Assembly (NCBI RefSeq): GCF_030499515.1
Contig: NZ_JASTWJ010000001.1
Location: 5,002,001 to 5,066,000, forward strand
Direction: 5' to 3'
DNA length: 64,000 bases
DNA from: Streptomyces sp. DT2A-34
GTDB lineage: Bacteria; Actinomycetota; Actinomycetes; Streptomycetales; Streptomycetaceae
The notes under the pieces were generated by a model, which ran no database searches, was not told the DNA's origin, and saw nothing but the letters and a program-made list of their open reading frames with translations. How positions within the stretch are numbered: position 1 is the first letter of the stretch; every line of letters begins with the position of its first letter. This document shows positions 47,268 to 55,566 of this stretch, piece by piece. The position numbers and the translations under genes were made by a program.

Positions 47268-48767
47268 ATGCCCAGTGCAGAGACGACGCCCACGAGCGTG
47301 CACGAGCCGGACCCGGTGCGGCCGACCAAGGAGGACGAGGTCGCCGCGAGCGGGAGTGAGCTGATCGGTGGCCCCATCGGACGGCGCGCCCTGCTCGGGA
47401 CGTCCTGGTGGACTCCCGTGCGGATCGTCGCTCTCGTGGCGATCGGCATGTTCGCCCTCGGTCTGGTCCAGAAGGCACCCTGCTACAACGGCGCCTGGTT
47501 CTTCGGCGCCAGCTCGCAGTACACACATGCCTGCTACTCGGACATCCCGCACCTCTACCAGGGGCGCGGCTTCGCCGACGGGCTGGTGCCGTACTTCGAC
47601 AAGCTCCCCGGCGACATGCAGTACCTCGAATACCCGGTGCTGACCGGTGTGTTCATGGAGGTCGCCTCCTGGCTCACGCCGGGCAGCGGCAGCATCCAGG
47701 ACCAGGAGCAGTGGTACTGGATGGTCAACGCCGGGATGCTGATGGTGTGCGCGGCCGTCATCGCCGTCTGTGTGACCCGCACGCACGCCCGGCGCCCCTG
47801 GGACGGACTACTGGTCGCCCTCGCGCCCGCCTTCGCGCTGACCGCGACCATTAACTGGGACCTGCTGGCCGTCGCCCTGACGGCCGCAGCGATGCTGATG
47901 TGGTCGCGCGGCCGCTCCCTTGCTTTCGGCATCCTGCTGGGGCTCGCCACGGCCGCGAAGCTCTACCCCGTCTTCCTGCTCGGCCCGTTGTTTGTCCTGT
48001 GCTGGCGTGCCGGCAAGTGGCGGGACTTCGGGAAGGCGCTGGGCGGCACCGTCGTCGCCTGGCTGGTCGTGAACCTTCCGGTGATGCTGCTTGCCTGGGA
48101 CGGGTGGTCGCAGTTCTATCGGTTCAGTCAGGAACGGGGCGTCGACTTCGGCTCCTTCTGGCTGATCATGGCCCAGAACTCCACCGACCCACTGAGTACG
48201 GAGACCGTCAACACGCTTGCCACTCTGCTGATGCTGCTGTGCTGCGCCGGCATTGCGGCCCTCACGCTCACCGCACCGCGACGTCCGCGGTTCGCCCAGC
48301 TGGCCTTCCTGATCATCGCGGCGTTCATCCTCACCAACAAGGTCTACTCGCCTCAGTACGTGCTGTGGCTGGTGCCCCTGGCCGTGCTGGCCCGGCCGAG
48401 GTGGCGGGACTTCCTCATCTGGCAGGCGGGCGAGGTGGCGTACTTCCTCGGGATCTGGCTATATCTCGCGTACACGACCAGCGGGGACGCCCACAAGGGA
48501 CTGCCGCCCGACGGCTACCACTGGGCCATCGGCGTGCACCTGCTCGGGACGCTGTACCTGTGCGCCGTCGTCGTACGGGACATCCTCATGCCGGAACGGG
48601 ACCCGGTGCGCCGGGGTGGTGACGACGATCCCTCGGGCGGCGTGCTCGACCGGGTGGACGACGTGTTCGTGCTCGGCCCCGCAGCACATCCACCGCGGCA
48701 CGCGGCCCACTTCGACGGGCCGCAAGTGGAGTGGGGCAAGCAGGGGACGACCGGCGGTTCGCTCTGA
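47268..48767 (+). CDS. GT87-family polyprenyl-phosphate-dependent glycosyltransferase
   Basis: An integral membrane protein of 499 residues with about ten helices (for example VRIVALVAIGMFALGLVQ, GLLVALAPAFALTATINWDLLAVALTAAAMLMW, FAQLAFLIIAAFILTNKVYSPQYVLWLVPLAVLA). The conserved NWDLLAV, GLATAAKLYP and NKVYSPQYVLW patterns mark GT87 (DUF2029) mannosyltransferases that act on the outer face with a lipid-linked sugar. ATG 47268 has AGGA upstream; GTG 47259 is possible. The cytoplasmic N- and C-termini are unstructured. It converges with the next gene across a strong terminator. Confidence 0.88.
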   Translation: MPSAETTPTSVHEPDPVRPTKEDEVAASGSELIGGPIGRRALLGTSWWTPVRIVALVAIGMFALGLVQKAPCYNGAWFFGASSQYTHACYSDIPHLYQGRGFADGLVPYFDKLPGDMQYLEYPVLTGVFMEVASWLTPGSGSIQDQEQWYWMVNAGMLMVCAAVIAVCVTRTHARRPWDGLLVALAPAFALTATINWDLLAVALTAAAMLMWSRGRSLAFGILLGLATAAKLYPVFLLGPLFVLCWRAGKWRDFGKALGGTVVAWLVVNLPVMLLAWDGWSQFYRFSQERGVDFGSFWLIMAQNSTDPLSTETVNTLATLLMLLCCAGIAALTLTAPRRPRFAQLAFLIIAAFILTNKVYSPQYVLWLVPLAVLARPRWRDFLIWQAGEVAYFLGIWLYLAYTTSGDAHKGLPPDGYHWAIGVHLLGTLYLCAVVVRDILMPERDPVRRGGDDDPSGGVLDRVDDVFVLGPAAHPPRHAAHFDGPQVEWGKQGTTGGSL

Positions 48768-48793
48768 GCGAACAGGGCGTAGGCAGGGCACGC

Positions 48794-48831
48794 GAAAGGC
48801 CGTACACGGAAGAGTCCGTGTACGGCCTTTC
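48794..48831. terminator. Bidirectional terminator
   Basis: A perfect 17-base stem (GAAAGGCCGTACACGGA and complement) with a 4-base AGAG loop lies between the convergent GT87 and alanine-racemase-fold genes. Confidence 0.88.
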
Positions 48832-48880
48832 CCCGTTCGGAGTGCCGAGCGGTGGTCGCTTCAGTGCCAGCGGCGTTCGT

Positions 48881-49912
48881 TCAGCGGTCGACGAGCCGGT
48901 CGAACTGCGTGGTGGTGTGCCGCAGATGGGCGACCAACTCGTCGCCGACCTTCGGCTCGGGAGCGTCCGAGGGGACGAACAAGATGGAGACCTGCATGTG
49001 CGGCGGCTCCGCGAACCAGCGCTGCTTGCCGCCCCATACGAAGGGAGAAAGGTTCCGGTTGACGGTGGCGAGGCCGGCCCGGGCGACGCCCTTGGCGCGC
49101 GGCATGACGCCGTGCAGGGCCTTGGGGGCCTCCAGACCCACCCCGTGCGACGTACCGCCCGCCACGACCACCAGGAAGCCGTCGGAGGCTGCCTTCTGCT
49201 GCCGGTAACCGAAGCGGTCGCCCTTGGAGACGCGCGTGACGTCCAGGACCGCGCCGCGGTACTCGGTGGCCTCGTGGTCCCCCAGCCACAGCCGGGTGCC
49301 GATACGGGCGCGGAAGCGGGTCTGCGGGAACTGCTGCTGCAGGCGGGCGAGTTCCTCGGCCTTGAGGTGGCTGACGAACATCGTGTGCAGTGGCAGCCGC
49401 GCGGCACGCAGACGGTCCATCCAGCCGATGACCTCCTCGACGGCGTCCGAGCCGTCGGTGCGGTCCAGCGGCAGGTGGATGGCGAAACCCTCGAGCCGGA
49501 CGTTCTCTATGGCGGCGTGCAGCTGCGGCAGGTCGCGCTCGCTCACACCGTGCCGCTTCATCGAGGACATCACCTCGATGACGACGCGGGCGCCGACGAG
49601 GCCGTACACGCCGTCCACCGACGACACCGAGCGGATGACCCGGTCGGGCAGCGGCACCGGCTCCTCGCCGCGCCGGTACGGCGTCAGCACCAGCAGGTCG
49701 CCGCCGAACCAGTCCTTGATGCGCGCGGCCTCGTATGTCGTGCCGACGGCGAGGACCTCGGAACCCAGACGCGTGGCCTCTTCCGCCAGCCGCTCGTGCC
49801 CGAACCCGTAGCCGTTGCCTTTGCAGACCGGGACGAGCCCCGGGAACTGCTCCTGCACGTGCTTGTGGTGCGCCCGCCAGCGCGCGGTGTCGACGTAGAG
49901 CGTGAGCGCCAT
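48881..49912 (-). CDS. Alanine racemase N-terminal-fold protein (PLP-dependent)
   Basis: The 343-residue protein starts MALTLYVDTARWRAHHKHVQEQFPGLVPVCKGNGYGFGHERL. The lysine in VCKGNGYG is the expected pyridoxal-phosphate lysine of fold-type III racemases, and later parts (IEVMSSMKRHGV, GFAIHLPLDR, TRFRARIGTRLWLGDHEATEYRGAVLDV) follow the TIM-barrel plus beta-domain plan. It is diverged from canonical Alr/DadX; whether it racemises alanine is uncertain. It lies upstream of an MSLTLRT-starting FemX-type gene on the same strand, which points to peptidoglycan cross-bridge metabolism. Confidence 0.82.
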   Translation of the reverse strand: MALTLYVDTARWRAHHKHVQEQFPGLVPVCKGNGYGFGHERLAEEATRLGSEVLAVGTTYEAARIKDWFGGDLLVLTPYRRGEEPVPLPDRVIRSVSSVDGVYGLVGARVVIEVMSSMKRHGVSERDLPQLHAAIENVRLEGFAIHLPLDRTDGSDAVEEVIGWMDRLRAARLPLHTMFVSHLKAEELARLQQQFPQTRFRARIGTRLWLGDHEATEYRGAVLDVTRVSKGDRFGYRQQKAASDGFLVVVAGGTSHGVGLEAPKALHGVMPRAKGVARAGLATVNRNLSPFVWGGKQRWFAEPPHMQVSILFVPSDAPEPKVGDELVAHLRHTTTQFDRLVDR

Positions 49913-50010
49913 GGCCGGACCTGGAACCTTTCTCGTGGCTGCGGTGTATCAGAGGTATGGAAGCTATCGACGGTGCAGCAGTTGACGGTATCGAAGCAGA
50001 GAACGGGAGG

Positions 50011-51129
50011 TCAGCGGCGCGACATGTAGATGTCGAGCGCCTTGTGGAGCAACTTGTTCAGCGGGAAGTCCCACTCCCCGAGATACTCGGCGGCCTGCCC
50101 GCCCGTGCCCACCTTGAACTGGATCAGGCCGAAGAGGTGGTCGGTCTCGTCCAGTGAGTCGGAGATGCCGCGCAGGTCGTAGACGGTCGCGCCGAGCGCG
50201 TAGGCGTCACGCAGCATCCGCCACTGCATCGCGTTCGAGGGCCGGACCTCACGGCCGATGTTGTCGGAGGCGCCGTAGGAGTACCAGACGTGCCCGCCGA
50301 CGATCAGCATCGTCGCCGCCGACAGGTTCACACCGTTGTGGCGGGCGAAGTACAGCCGCATGCGGTTGGGGTCCTCGGTGTTGAGGGCCGTCCACATACG
50401 CTGGAAGTACGACAGCGGACGCGGCCGGAAATGGTCGCGTACGGCCGTGATCTCGTACAGGCGCTGCCACTCCGCGAGGTCCTGGTAACCGCCCTGGACG
50501 ACCTCGACGCCGGCCTTCTCGGCCTTCTTGATGTTGCGGCGCCACAGCTGGTTGAAGTTCTTGTGGACCTCTTCGAGGGACCGGTTGGCCAGCGGCACCT
50601 GGTAGACGTAGCGCGGCTGGACGTCGCCGAAGCCGGCGCCACCGTCCTCGCCCTGCTGCCAGCCCATACGGCGCAGTTTGTCGGCGACCTCGAAGGCGCG
50701 CGGCTCGATGAAGTCGGCCTCGATGTCCCTCAGCCGCTTCACATCCGGGTTCTGGATGCCCGCCTTGATCGAGGTGGCCTCCCAGCGCCGGATGATCACC
50801 GGTGGGCCCATCTTCACGGAGAAGGCGCCCTGGTGCTTCAGATGCGCGAGCATCGGTTCCAGCCAGTCGGTCAGATTCGGCGCGAACCAGTTGATGACCG
50901 GGCCCTCGGGAAGATAGGCGAGATAGCGCTTGATCTTGGGTAGCTGTCGGTAGAGGACGAGGCCCGCGCCCACGAGTTCGCCGCTCTTGTCGAACCAGCC
51001 GAGGCTCTCCGAGCGCCACTCCGCCTTGACGTCCGCCCAGGCCGGAACCTGCATGTGGCTCGCCGACGGCAGGCTCTGGATGTATGCCAGATGCTGCTCG
51101 CGACTGATCGTCCTCAGGGTCAGGCTCAT
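50011..51129 (-). CDS. femX: FemX-type peptidoglycan bridge aminoacyltransferase
   Basis: A 372-residue Fem-family protein that uses aminoacyl-tRNA to add the first glycine to the lipid II stem peptide; S. coelicolor FemX is the model. It has two GNAT-like domains (LAYLPEGPVINWF, VYQVPLANRSLEEVHKNFNQLWRRNIKKAEKAGVEV, VWYSYGASDNIGREVRPSNAMQWRMLRDAYALGATVYDLRGI) separated by helical arms. It ends KVGTGGQAAEYLGEWDFPLN. In VanK-containing species related genes exist, but this chromosomal context fits the housekeeping enzyme. Confidence 0.92.
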   Translation of the reverse strand: MSLTLRTISREQHLAYIQSLPSASHMQVPAWADVKAEWRSESLGWFDKSGELVGAGLVLYRQLPKIKRYLAYLPEGPVINWFAPNLTDWLEPMLAHLKHQGAFSVKMGPPVIIRRWEATSIKAGIQNPDVKRLRDIEADFIEPRAFEVADKLRRMGWQQGEDGGAGFGDVQPRYVYQVPLANRSLEEVHKNFNQLWRRNIKKAEKAGVEVVQGGYQDLAEWQRLYEITAVRDHFRPRPLSYFQRMWTALNTEDPNRMRLYFARHNGVNLSAATMLIVGGHVWYSYGASDNIGREVRPSNAMQWRMLRDAYALGATVYDLRGISDSLDETDHLFGLIQFKVGTGGQAAEYLGEWDFPLNKLLHKALDIYMSRR

Positions 51130-51347
51130 TCGGGGCGCTCCTCGGGCTGGTGTGTCCCCATGGGTACAGGGGCTCCGGCTCTCGCGCCGAAGCCTACTGC
51201 GCCTTGGGAGCGCCCCGACTGGGCGTATGGAAGCTTCGCCCCGGCCCTGTGGGCCACCGAGGCGTTCGGTGGTGTTCTATGCGCTGTTCTACCGGTGTTC
51301 GGAGGCCAGTCTCCGTGGCCGGTTCTTCGGAGGACGATGCCCTGGCG

Positions 51348-51659
51348 TCAGAAGAACCCCCCGAAGAGGCCGCCGTGCGCCATGCCGAGGAAGAAGCCGA
51401 CCGCCGCGGCGCCGAGGCCGATGATCAGCCCGAAGCGCTCGCGGGTCGTCTCCGAGATCCACTGGCCGTAAGCGCCGGTGAGGATCCCCACCAGACCGGT
51501 CCAGGAGCTGAGCAGGTGCAGGTTGTGGAACATCGCCGTGACGAAGGCCGTGATGCCCAGCACCAGGGTCACCGCGAGCAGGGTGTCCTGGAGAGGGTGG
51601 GGCTTTCCGTCCGTGGCGAAAAGGCCTCCGACGGTGTTGGGTCGCATTGCCTGTGCCAT
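51348..51659 (-). CDS. Small integral membrane protein, hypothetical
   Basis: The start is ATG 51659 (MAQAMRPNTVGGLFATDGKPHPLQ), with AGGAGG six to seven bases upstream; the frame is open further upstream. The 103-residue product has three hydrophobic helices (TLLAVTLVLGITAFVTAMF, WTGLVGILTGAYGQW, FGLIIGLGAAAVGFFLGMA) and ends GGLFGGFF. It is conserved in this place in Streptomyces, between femX and rpsF; its function is unknown. Confidence 0.8.
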   Translation of the reverse strand: MAQAMRPNTVGGLFATDGKPHPLQDTLLAVTLVLGITAFVTAMFHNLHLLSSWTGLVGILTGAYGQWISETTRERFGLIIGLGAAAVGFFLGMAHGGLFGGFF

Positions 51660-51922
51660 AGGGCACCTCCTGCGAAAGGCGGCGCATCGTAGCGCCATAC
51701 ACACCCGATGTGTACAGATTGTCGGTGACGGCGCCCGGATTTCAACCGGACGCCGGTGTGCAGGTACTGTGTACCGTCTGCACCGGTGTCTGCCCGGGCC
51801 AGCTCGGAGAACCGTGAGGTCACCTCCGATTGTCAGTGGCGGCCGATACCGTTGCGTACGCATCACAACCCTCCTGCCACGGAACGACCGTGGCCGCTGA
51901 GTCCAAAGGAGGTGGGTTCCAC

Positions 51923-52213
51923 ATGCGTCACTACGAGGTGATGGTCATCCTCGACCCCGATCTGGAGGAGCGCGCTGTCGCCCCCCTGATCGAGAACTTC
52001 CTCTCCGTCGTCCGTGAGGGCAACGGAAAGGTCGAGAAGGTCGACACCTGGGGCCGTCGTCGTCTGTCGTACGAGATCAAGAAGAAGCCCGAGGGCATCT
52101 ACTCGGTCATCGACCTGCAGGCCGAGCCTGCGGTCGTCAAGGAGCTCGACCGCCAGATGAACCTGAACGAGTCGGTCCTCCGGACCAAGGTCCTCCGCCC
52201 CGAGACCCACTGA
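51923..52213 (+). CDS. rpsF: Ribosomal protein bS6
   Basis: A 96-residue small-subunit protein that pairs with S18. The start is ATG 51923 ([19 protein letters not shown]), with AAAGGAGGTG upstream. The S6 hallmark [21 protein letters not shown] is present and the protein ends [11 protein letters not shown]. It opens the rpsF-ssb-rpsR-rplI operon. Confidence 0.97.
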   Translation: MRHYEVMVILDPDLEERAVAPLIENFLSVVREGNGKVEKVDTWGRRRLSYEIKKKPEGIYSVIDLQAEPAVVKELDRQMNLNESVLRTKVLRPETH

Positions 52214-52290
52214 GCTCTCCCGCTCAGCTCATCTCGGGATTCGAGTAGCAGCACAAGCAGCCAGCAGCAAACCCGCCGAGAGGTTCCCCC

Positions 52291-52887
52291 ATGGCAGGCG
52301 AGACCGTCATCACGGTCGTCGGCAATCTTGTCGATGACCCCGAGCTGCGCTTCACCCCTTCCGGTGCGGCCGTCGCGAAGTTCCGTGTCGCGTCCACGCC
52401 CCGGACCTTCGACCGTCAGACGAACGAGTGGAAGGACGGCGAGAGCCTGTTCCTGACCTGCTCGGTCTGGCGTCAGGCGGCGGAGAACGTCGCAGAGTCG
52501 CTCCAGCGAGGCATGCGCGTCATCGTGCAGGGTCGGCTGAAGCAGCGGTCCTACGAGGACCGTGAGGGCGTCAAGCGCACGGTCTACGAGCTGGACGTCG
52601 AGGAAGTCGGCGCCAGCCTGCGCAATGCCACGGCCAAGGTCACCAAGACCGCCGGCCGCGGTGGCCAGGGTGGTTATGGCGGCGGTGGCGGTGGCGGCCA
52701 GGGTGGCGGCGGCTGGGGCGGTGGCCCCGGCGGCGGTCAGCAGGGCGGCGGCGCTCCCGCTGACGACCCGTGGGCGACCAGTGCTCCCGCCGGTGGCCAG
52801 CAGGGCGGTGGCGGTGGCGGCGGCTGGGGTGGAAACTCCGGCGGCAGCGGCAGCGGCGGCGGCTACTCGGACGAGCCCCCTTTCTAG
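52291..52887 (+). CDS. ssb: Single-stranded DNA-binding protein
   Basis: A 198-residue SSB with an OB fold ([34 protein letters not shown]..., residues 1-115), a long Gly/Gln-rich linker and the acidic tip DEPPF that binds partner proteins. It coats single-stranded DNA in replication and repair. It is the ribosomal-operon copy, co-transcribed with rpsF and rpsR. Confidence 0.97.
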   Translation: MAGETVITVVGNLVDDPELRFTPSGAAVAKFRVASTPRTFDRQTNEWKDGESLFLTCSVWRQAAENVAESLQRGMRVIVQGRLKQRSYEDREGVKRTVYELDVEEVGASLRNATAKVTKTAGRGGQGGYGGGGGGGQGGGGWGGGPGGGQQGGGAPADDPWATSAPAGGQQGGGGGGGWGGNSGGSGSGGGYSDEPPF

Positions 52888-52944
52888 GCCTTGGGCCGAG
52901 GGGCGGGTCGTACCCAAACTTCTTGATCACACAGGAGATACACC

Positions 52945-53181
52945 ATGGCGAAGCCGCCTGTGCGCAAGCCGAAGAAGAAGGTCTGCGCTTTCTGCAAGGA
53001 CAAGGTCACGTACGTGGACTACAAGGACACGAACATGCTGCGGAAGTTCATTTCCGACCGCGGCAAGATCCGTGCCCGCCGCGTGACCGGCAACTGCACG
53101 CAGCACCAGCGTGACGTCGCCACGGCCGTGAAGAACAGCCGTGAGATGGCGCTGCTGCCCTACACCTCCACCGCGCGATAA
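52945..53181 (+). CDS. rpsR: Ribosomal protein bS18 (zinc-type)
   Basis: A 78-residue S18 with the zinc-ligand form: VCAFCKDK near the N-terminus and a later Cys in [10 protein letters not shown]. It thus belongs to the C+ paralogue group, which differs from the zinc-free version expressed under zinc starvation. It ends [11 protein letters not shown] and lies 18 bases upstream of rplI. Confidence 0.96.
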   Translation: MAKPPVRKPKKKVCAFCKDKVTYVDYKDTNMLRKFISDRGKIRARRVTGNCTQHQRDVATAVKNSREMALLPYTSTAR

Positions 53182-53199
53182 GGGAAGGGCGACCGACAC

Positions 53200-53646
53200 A
53201 TGAAGATCATCCTCACCCACGAGGTCTCCGGCCTCGGTGCCGCGGGCGACGTCGTCGACGTCAAGGACGGTTACGCTCGCAACTACCTGATCCCGCGGAA
53301 GTTCGCTATCCGCTGGACCAAGGGCGGCGAGAAGGACGTCGAGCAGATCCGTCGCGCTCGCAAGATCCACGAGATCCAGACCATCGAGCAGGCCAACCAG
53401 GTCAAGGGCCAGCTCGAGGCGGTCAAGGTCCGTCTGGCTGTCCGTTCCGGCGAGGCCGGCCGTCTCTTCGGTTCCGTCACCCCGGCCGACGTCGCCTCGG
53501 CGATCAAGGCTGCCGGTGGCCCCGAGGTCGACAAGCGCCGCATCGAGCTCGGTGCGCCGATCAAGACCCTGGGCGCCCACGAGACGTCCGTGCGTCTGCA
53601 CCCCGAGGTTGCCGCCAAGGTCAACATCGAGGTCGTCGCGGCCTGA
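53200..53646 (+). CDS. rplI: Ribosomal protein bL9
   Basis: A 148-residue L9 with the N-terminal domain [36 protein letters not shown] (signature G.YARN.L.P), a long connecting helix and a C-terminal domain. It closes the rpsF operon and is followed by a terminator. Confidence 0.97.
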   Translation: MKIILTHEVSGLGAAGDVVDVKDGYARNYLIPRKFAIRWTKGGEKDVEQIRRARKIHEIQTIEQANQVKGQLEAVKVRLAVRSGEAGRLFGSVTPADVASAIKAAGGPEVDKRRIELGAPIKTLGAHETSVRLHPEVAAKVNIEVVAA

Positions 53647-53675
53647 TCGCTGCGCTCGGCTTGAACAGCTGAATG

Positions 53676-53707
53676 AAGGGGCCGTACCCAGTGGGGTGCG
53701 GCCCCTT
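53676..53707 (+). terminator. Terminator after rplI
   Basis: AAGGGGCCGTACCC pairs with GGGTGCGGCCCCTT (one T-G wobble) around a 4-base loop, 30 bases beyond rplI. Two parS sites follow. Confidence 0.8.
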
Positions 53708-53733
53708 CGCTGTACAGAGAGCGGATCCGGCCC

Positions 53734-53747
53734 GTTTCACGTGAAAC
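53734..53747. promoter_or_regulatory. parS site 8
   Basis: Perfect GTTTCACGTGAAAC, first of a tandem pair with site 9, five bases apart, between convergent rplI and the MATE gene. Confidence 0.95.
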
Positions 53748-53752
53748 AGCGT

Positions 53753-53766
53753 GTTTCACGTGAAAC
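53753..53766. promoter_or_regulatory. parS site 9
   Basis: Second perfect GTTTCACGTGAAAC of the tandem pair, two bases before the MATE stop codon. Confidence 0.95.
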
Positions 53767-53768
53767 AT

Positions 53769-55106
53769 TCAGCGCGTCGCGCCGGTGACGATCCAGCGGC
53801 CCGAACGCGTGCGCGCCCAGAGCGTCAGCATGCGCACCGTCATCATGAGCGTCATGGCCGCCCAGACTGTGGTGAGGCCGCCGCCGAACGCGGGGACGAG
53901 CAGGGCCACTGGGGTGAACACCGCCAGGGTGAGCACCATGGCCCATGCTAGGTAGGGACCGTCGCCTGCCCCCATCAGGACACCGTCCAGGATGAAGACG
54001 ACGCCGCAGATCGGTTGGGAGAGCGCCACCATGAGCAGGGCGGGAAGCGCCGTTTCCTTGACGACCGTGTCACTGGTGAACAGCGGCAGGAAGAGTGGTC
54101 GGGCGAGCACCACGAGCAGCCCGAGTACGACGCCGGCTGCGATGCCCCACTCCACCATGCGGCGGCAGGCGGCCCGGGCGCCCTCGGTGTCGTCGGCACC
54201 GAGATACCGCCCGATGATGGCTTGCCCGGCAATGGCGATGGCGTCCAGTGCGAAAGCGAGCAGGCTCCACAGCGACAGGACGATCTGGTGCGCCGCGATG
54301 TCGGCGTCCCCGAGGCGGGCTGCGACAGCTGTGGCGATCATCAGAATCGCCCGCAGCGAGAGGGTGCGGACCAACAGGGGCACTCCGGCCTGTGCGGAGG
54401 CCCTTATCCCGGCCGCGTCGGGGCGCAGGGAAGCATCGTGCTTGCGTGCCCCGCGGACGACGACCACGAGATAGGCCGCGGCCATGCCGCACTGGGCGAT
54501 GACGGTGCCCCAGGCGGAGCCCGCGATGCCGAGGTCGGCGCCGTAGACGAGGCCCGCGTTGAGGGCGGCGTTGGCGACGAAGCCCGCGACGGCGACGTAG
54601 AGCGGTGTCTTGGTGTCCTGCAGTCCGCGTAGGACGCCGGTGGCAGCGAGTACGACGAGCATGGCCGGTATGCCGAGTGCCGAGATCCGCAGATAGGTGG
54701 TGGCGTAGGGGGCTGCTGTGTCCGAGGCGCCGAAGAGTTCCACGAGATACGGTGCGGTCGGCAGGAGAACTGCAATGACGGCGGCACCGAGCAGGAGAGC
54801 CAGCCAGATGCCGTCCATGCCCTGGCGGATGGCGGCCTGGAGGTCACCCGCGCCGACGCGTCGGGCCACGGCGGCAGTGGTGGCGTAGGCAAGGAAGACG
54901 AAGACGCTGACGCCTGTCATGAGGAGAGCCGAGGCGACCCCGAGTCCGGCGAGCTGTGCGGTGCCGAGATGGCCGACGATCGCACTGTCGGCCATGACGA
55001 AGAGGGGCTCGGCGACGAGCGCGCCGAAGGCCGGGACGGCGAGTGCGACGATCTCGCGGTCGTGCTTTCGCCGTGTGGCCGTAGGAGTCGCGGGAGCCTG
55101 TGTCAT
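53769..55106 (-). CDS. MATE-family efflux transporter (DinF-like)
   Basis: A 445-residue MOP/MATE protein with about 12 helices: IVALAVPAFGALVAEPLFVMADSAIVGHLGTAQLAGLGVASALL opens the first bundle and VPLLVRTLSLRAILMIATAVAARLGDADIAAHQI the second. MATE pumps expel cationic drugs using Na+ or H+. ATG 55106 (MTQAPATPTATRRKHDREIV) is the preferred start; a GTG nine bases upstream is possible. The substrate is unknown. It converges with rplI. Confidence 0.9.
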   Translation of the reverse strand: MTQAPATPTATRRKHDREIVALAVPAFGALVAEPLFVMADSAIVGHLGTAQLAGLGVASALLMTGVSVFVFLAYATTAAVARRVGAGDLQAAIRQGMDGIWLALLLGAAVIAVLLPTAPYLVELFGASDTAAPYATTYLRISALGIPAMLVVLAATGVLRGLQDTKTPLYVAVAGFVANAALNAGLVYGADLGIAGSAWGTVIAQCGMAAAYLVVVVRGARKHDASLRPDAAGIRASAQAGVPLLVRTLSLRAILMIATAVAARLGDADIAAHQIVLSLWSLLAFALDAIAIAGQAIIGRYLGADDTEGARAACRRMVEWGIAAGVVLGLLVVLARPLFLPLFTSDTVVKETALPALLMVALSQPICGVVFILDGVLMGAGDGPYLAWAMVLTLAVFTPVALLVPAFGGGLTTVWAAMTLMMTVRMLTLWARTRSGRWIVTGATR

Positions 55107-55294
55107 GGCCACCAATCTAATCGTCCACAGGTAAGAGATGCAATGGAGTATTGACCCTTACTGACCGTCTCGTGGTGTGTGCTTCTGTGTACCGTTCGAA
55201 GCGATCTTGGTCCGACTGGGGAAGTTTTTCTTCTGCACAGCCGGTGGACGGTGAATTTGCAGGTCAGGGTAGGTGTGCGGAATTCTTGCGGAGC

Positions 55295-55383
55295 TTGTTC
55301 ACAGGGCTGTCCACCGCCTCGTGCACAGGTTTTGCGGAGTTCTCCACAGCATCCGGGCCGTCGTCCACATGGCCTGTGGATAA
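55295..55383. promoter_or_regulatory. DnaA-box-like cluster upstream of dnaB
   Basis: The 460-base spacer before dnaB has no gene but holds TTGTTCACA (55295-55303), CTGTCCACC (55307-55315), TTCTCCACA (55340-55348), TCGTCCACA (55361-55369) and TGTGGATAA (55375-55383); the last is a perfect E. coli-type DnaA box in reverse. Each of the others is close to the TTGTCCACA consensus. DnaA control of the helicase gene, or DnaA titration, is possible. Confidence 0.5.
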
Positions 55384-55566
55384 CCAGATTGGCTGACGGT
55401 GCCCGCGGGCCTACCGTGGTCCGGCGCCCACTCCGTCCGCCGACCGTGAAACCCTCACAAAACCGGCGAGCCAGAACCGGAGTTGGGCCTCTTATTTGTC
55501 AGTGGCGTGCCGTAGAACTGAGGGGCACGGCGAGGTCCGCTCGGCGGACGGGAGGAGGTGGCTCGG

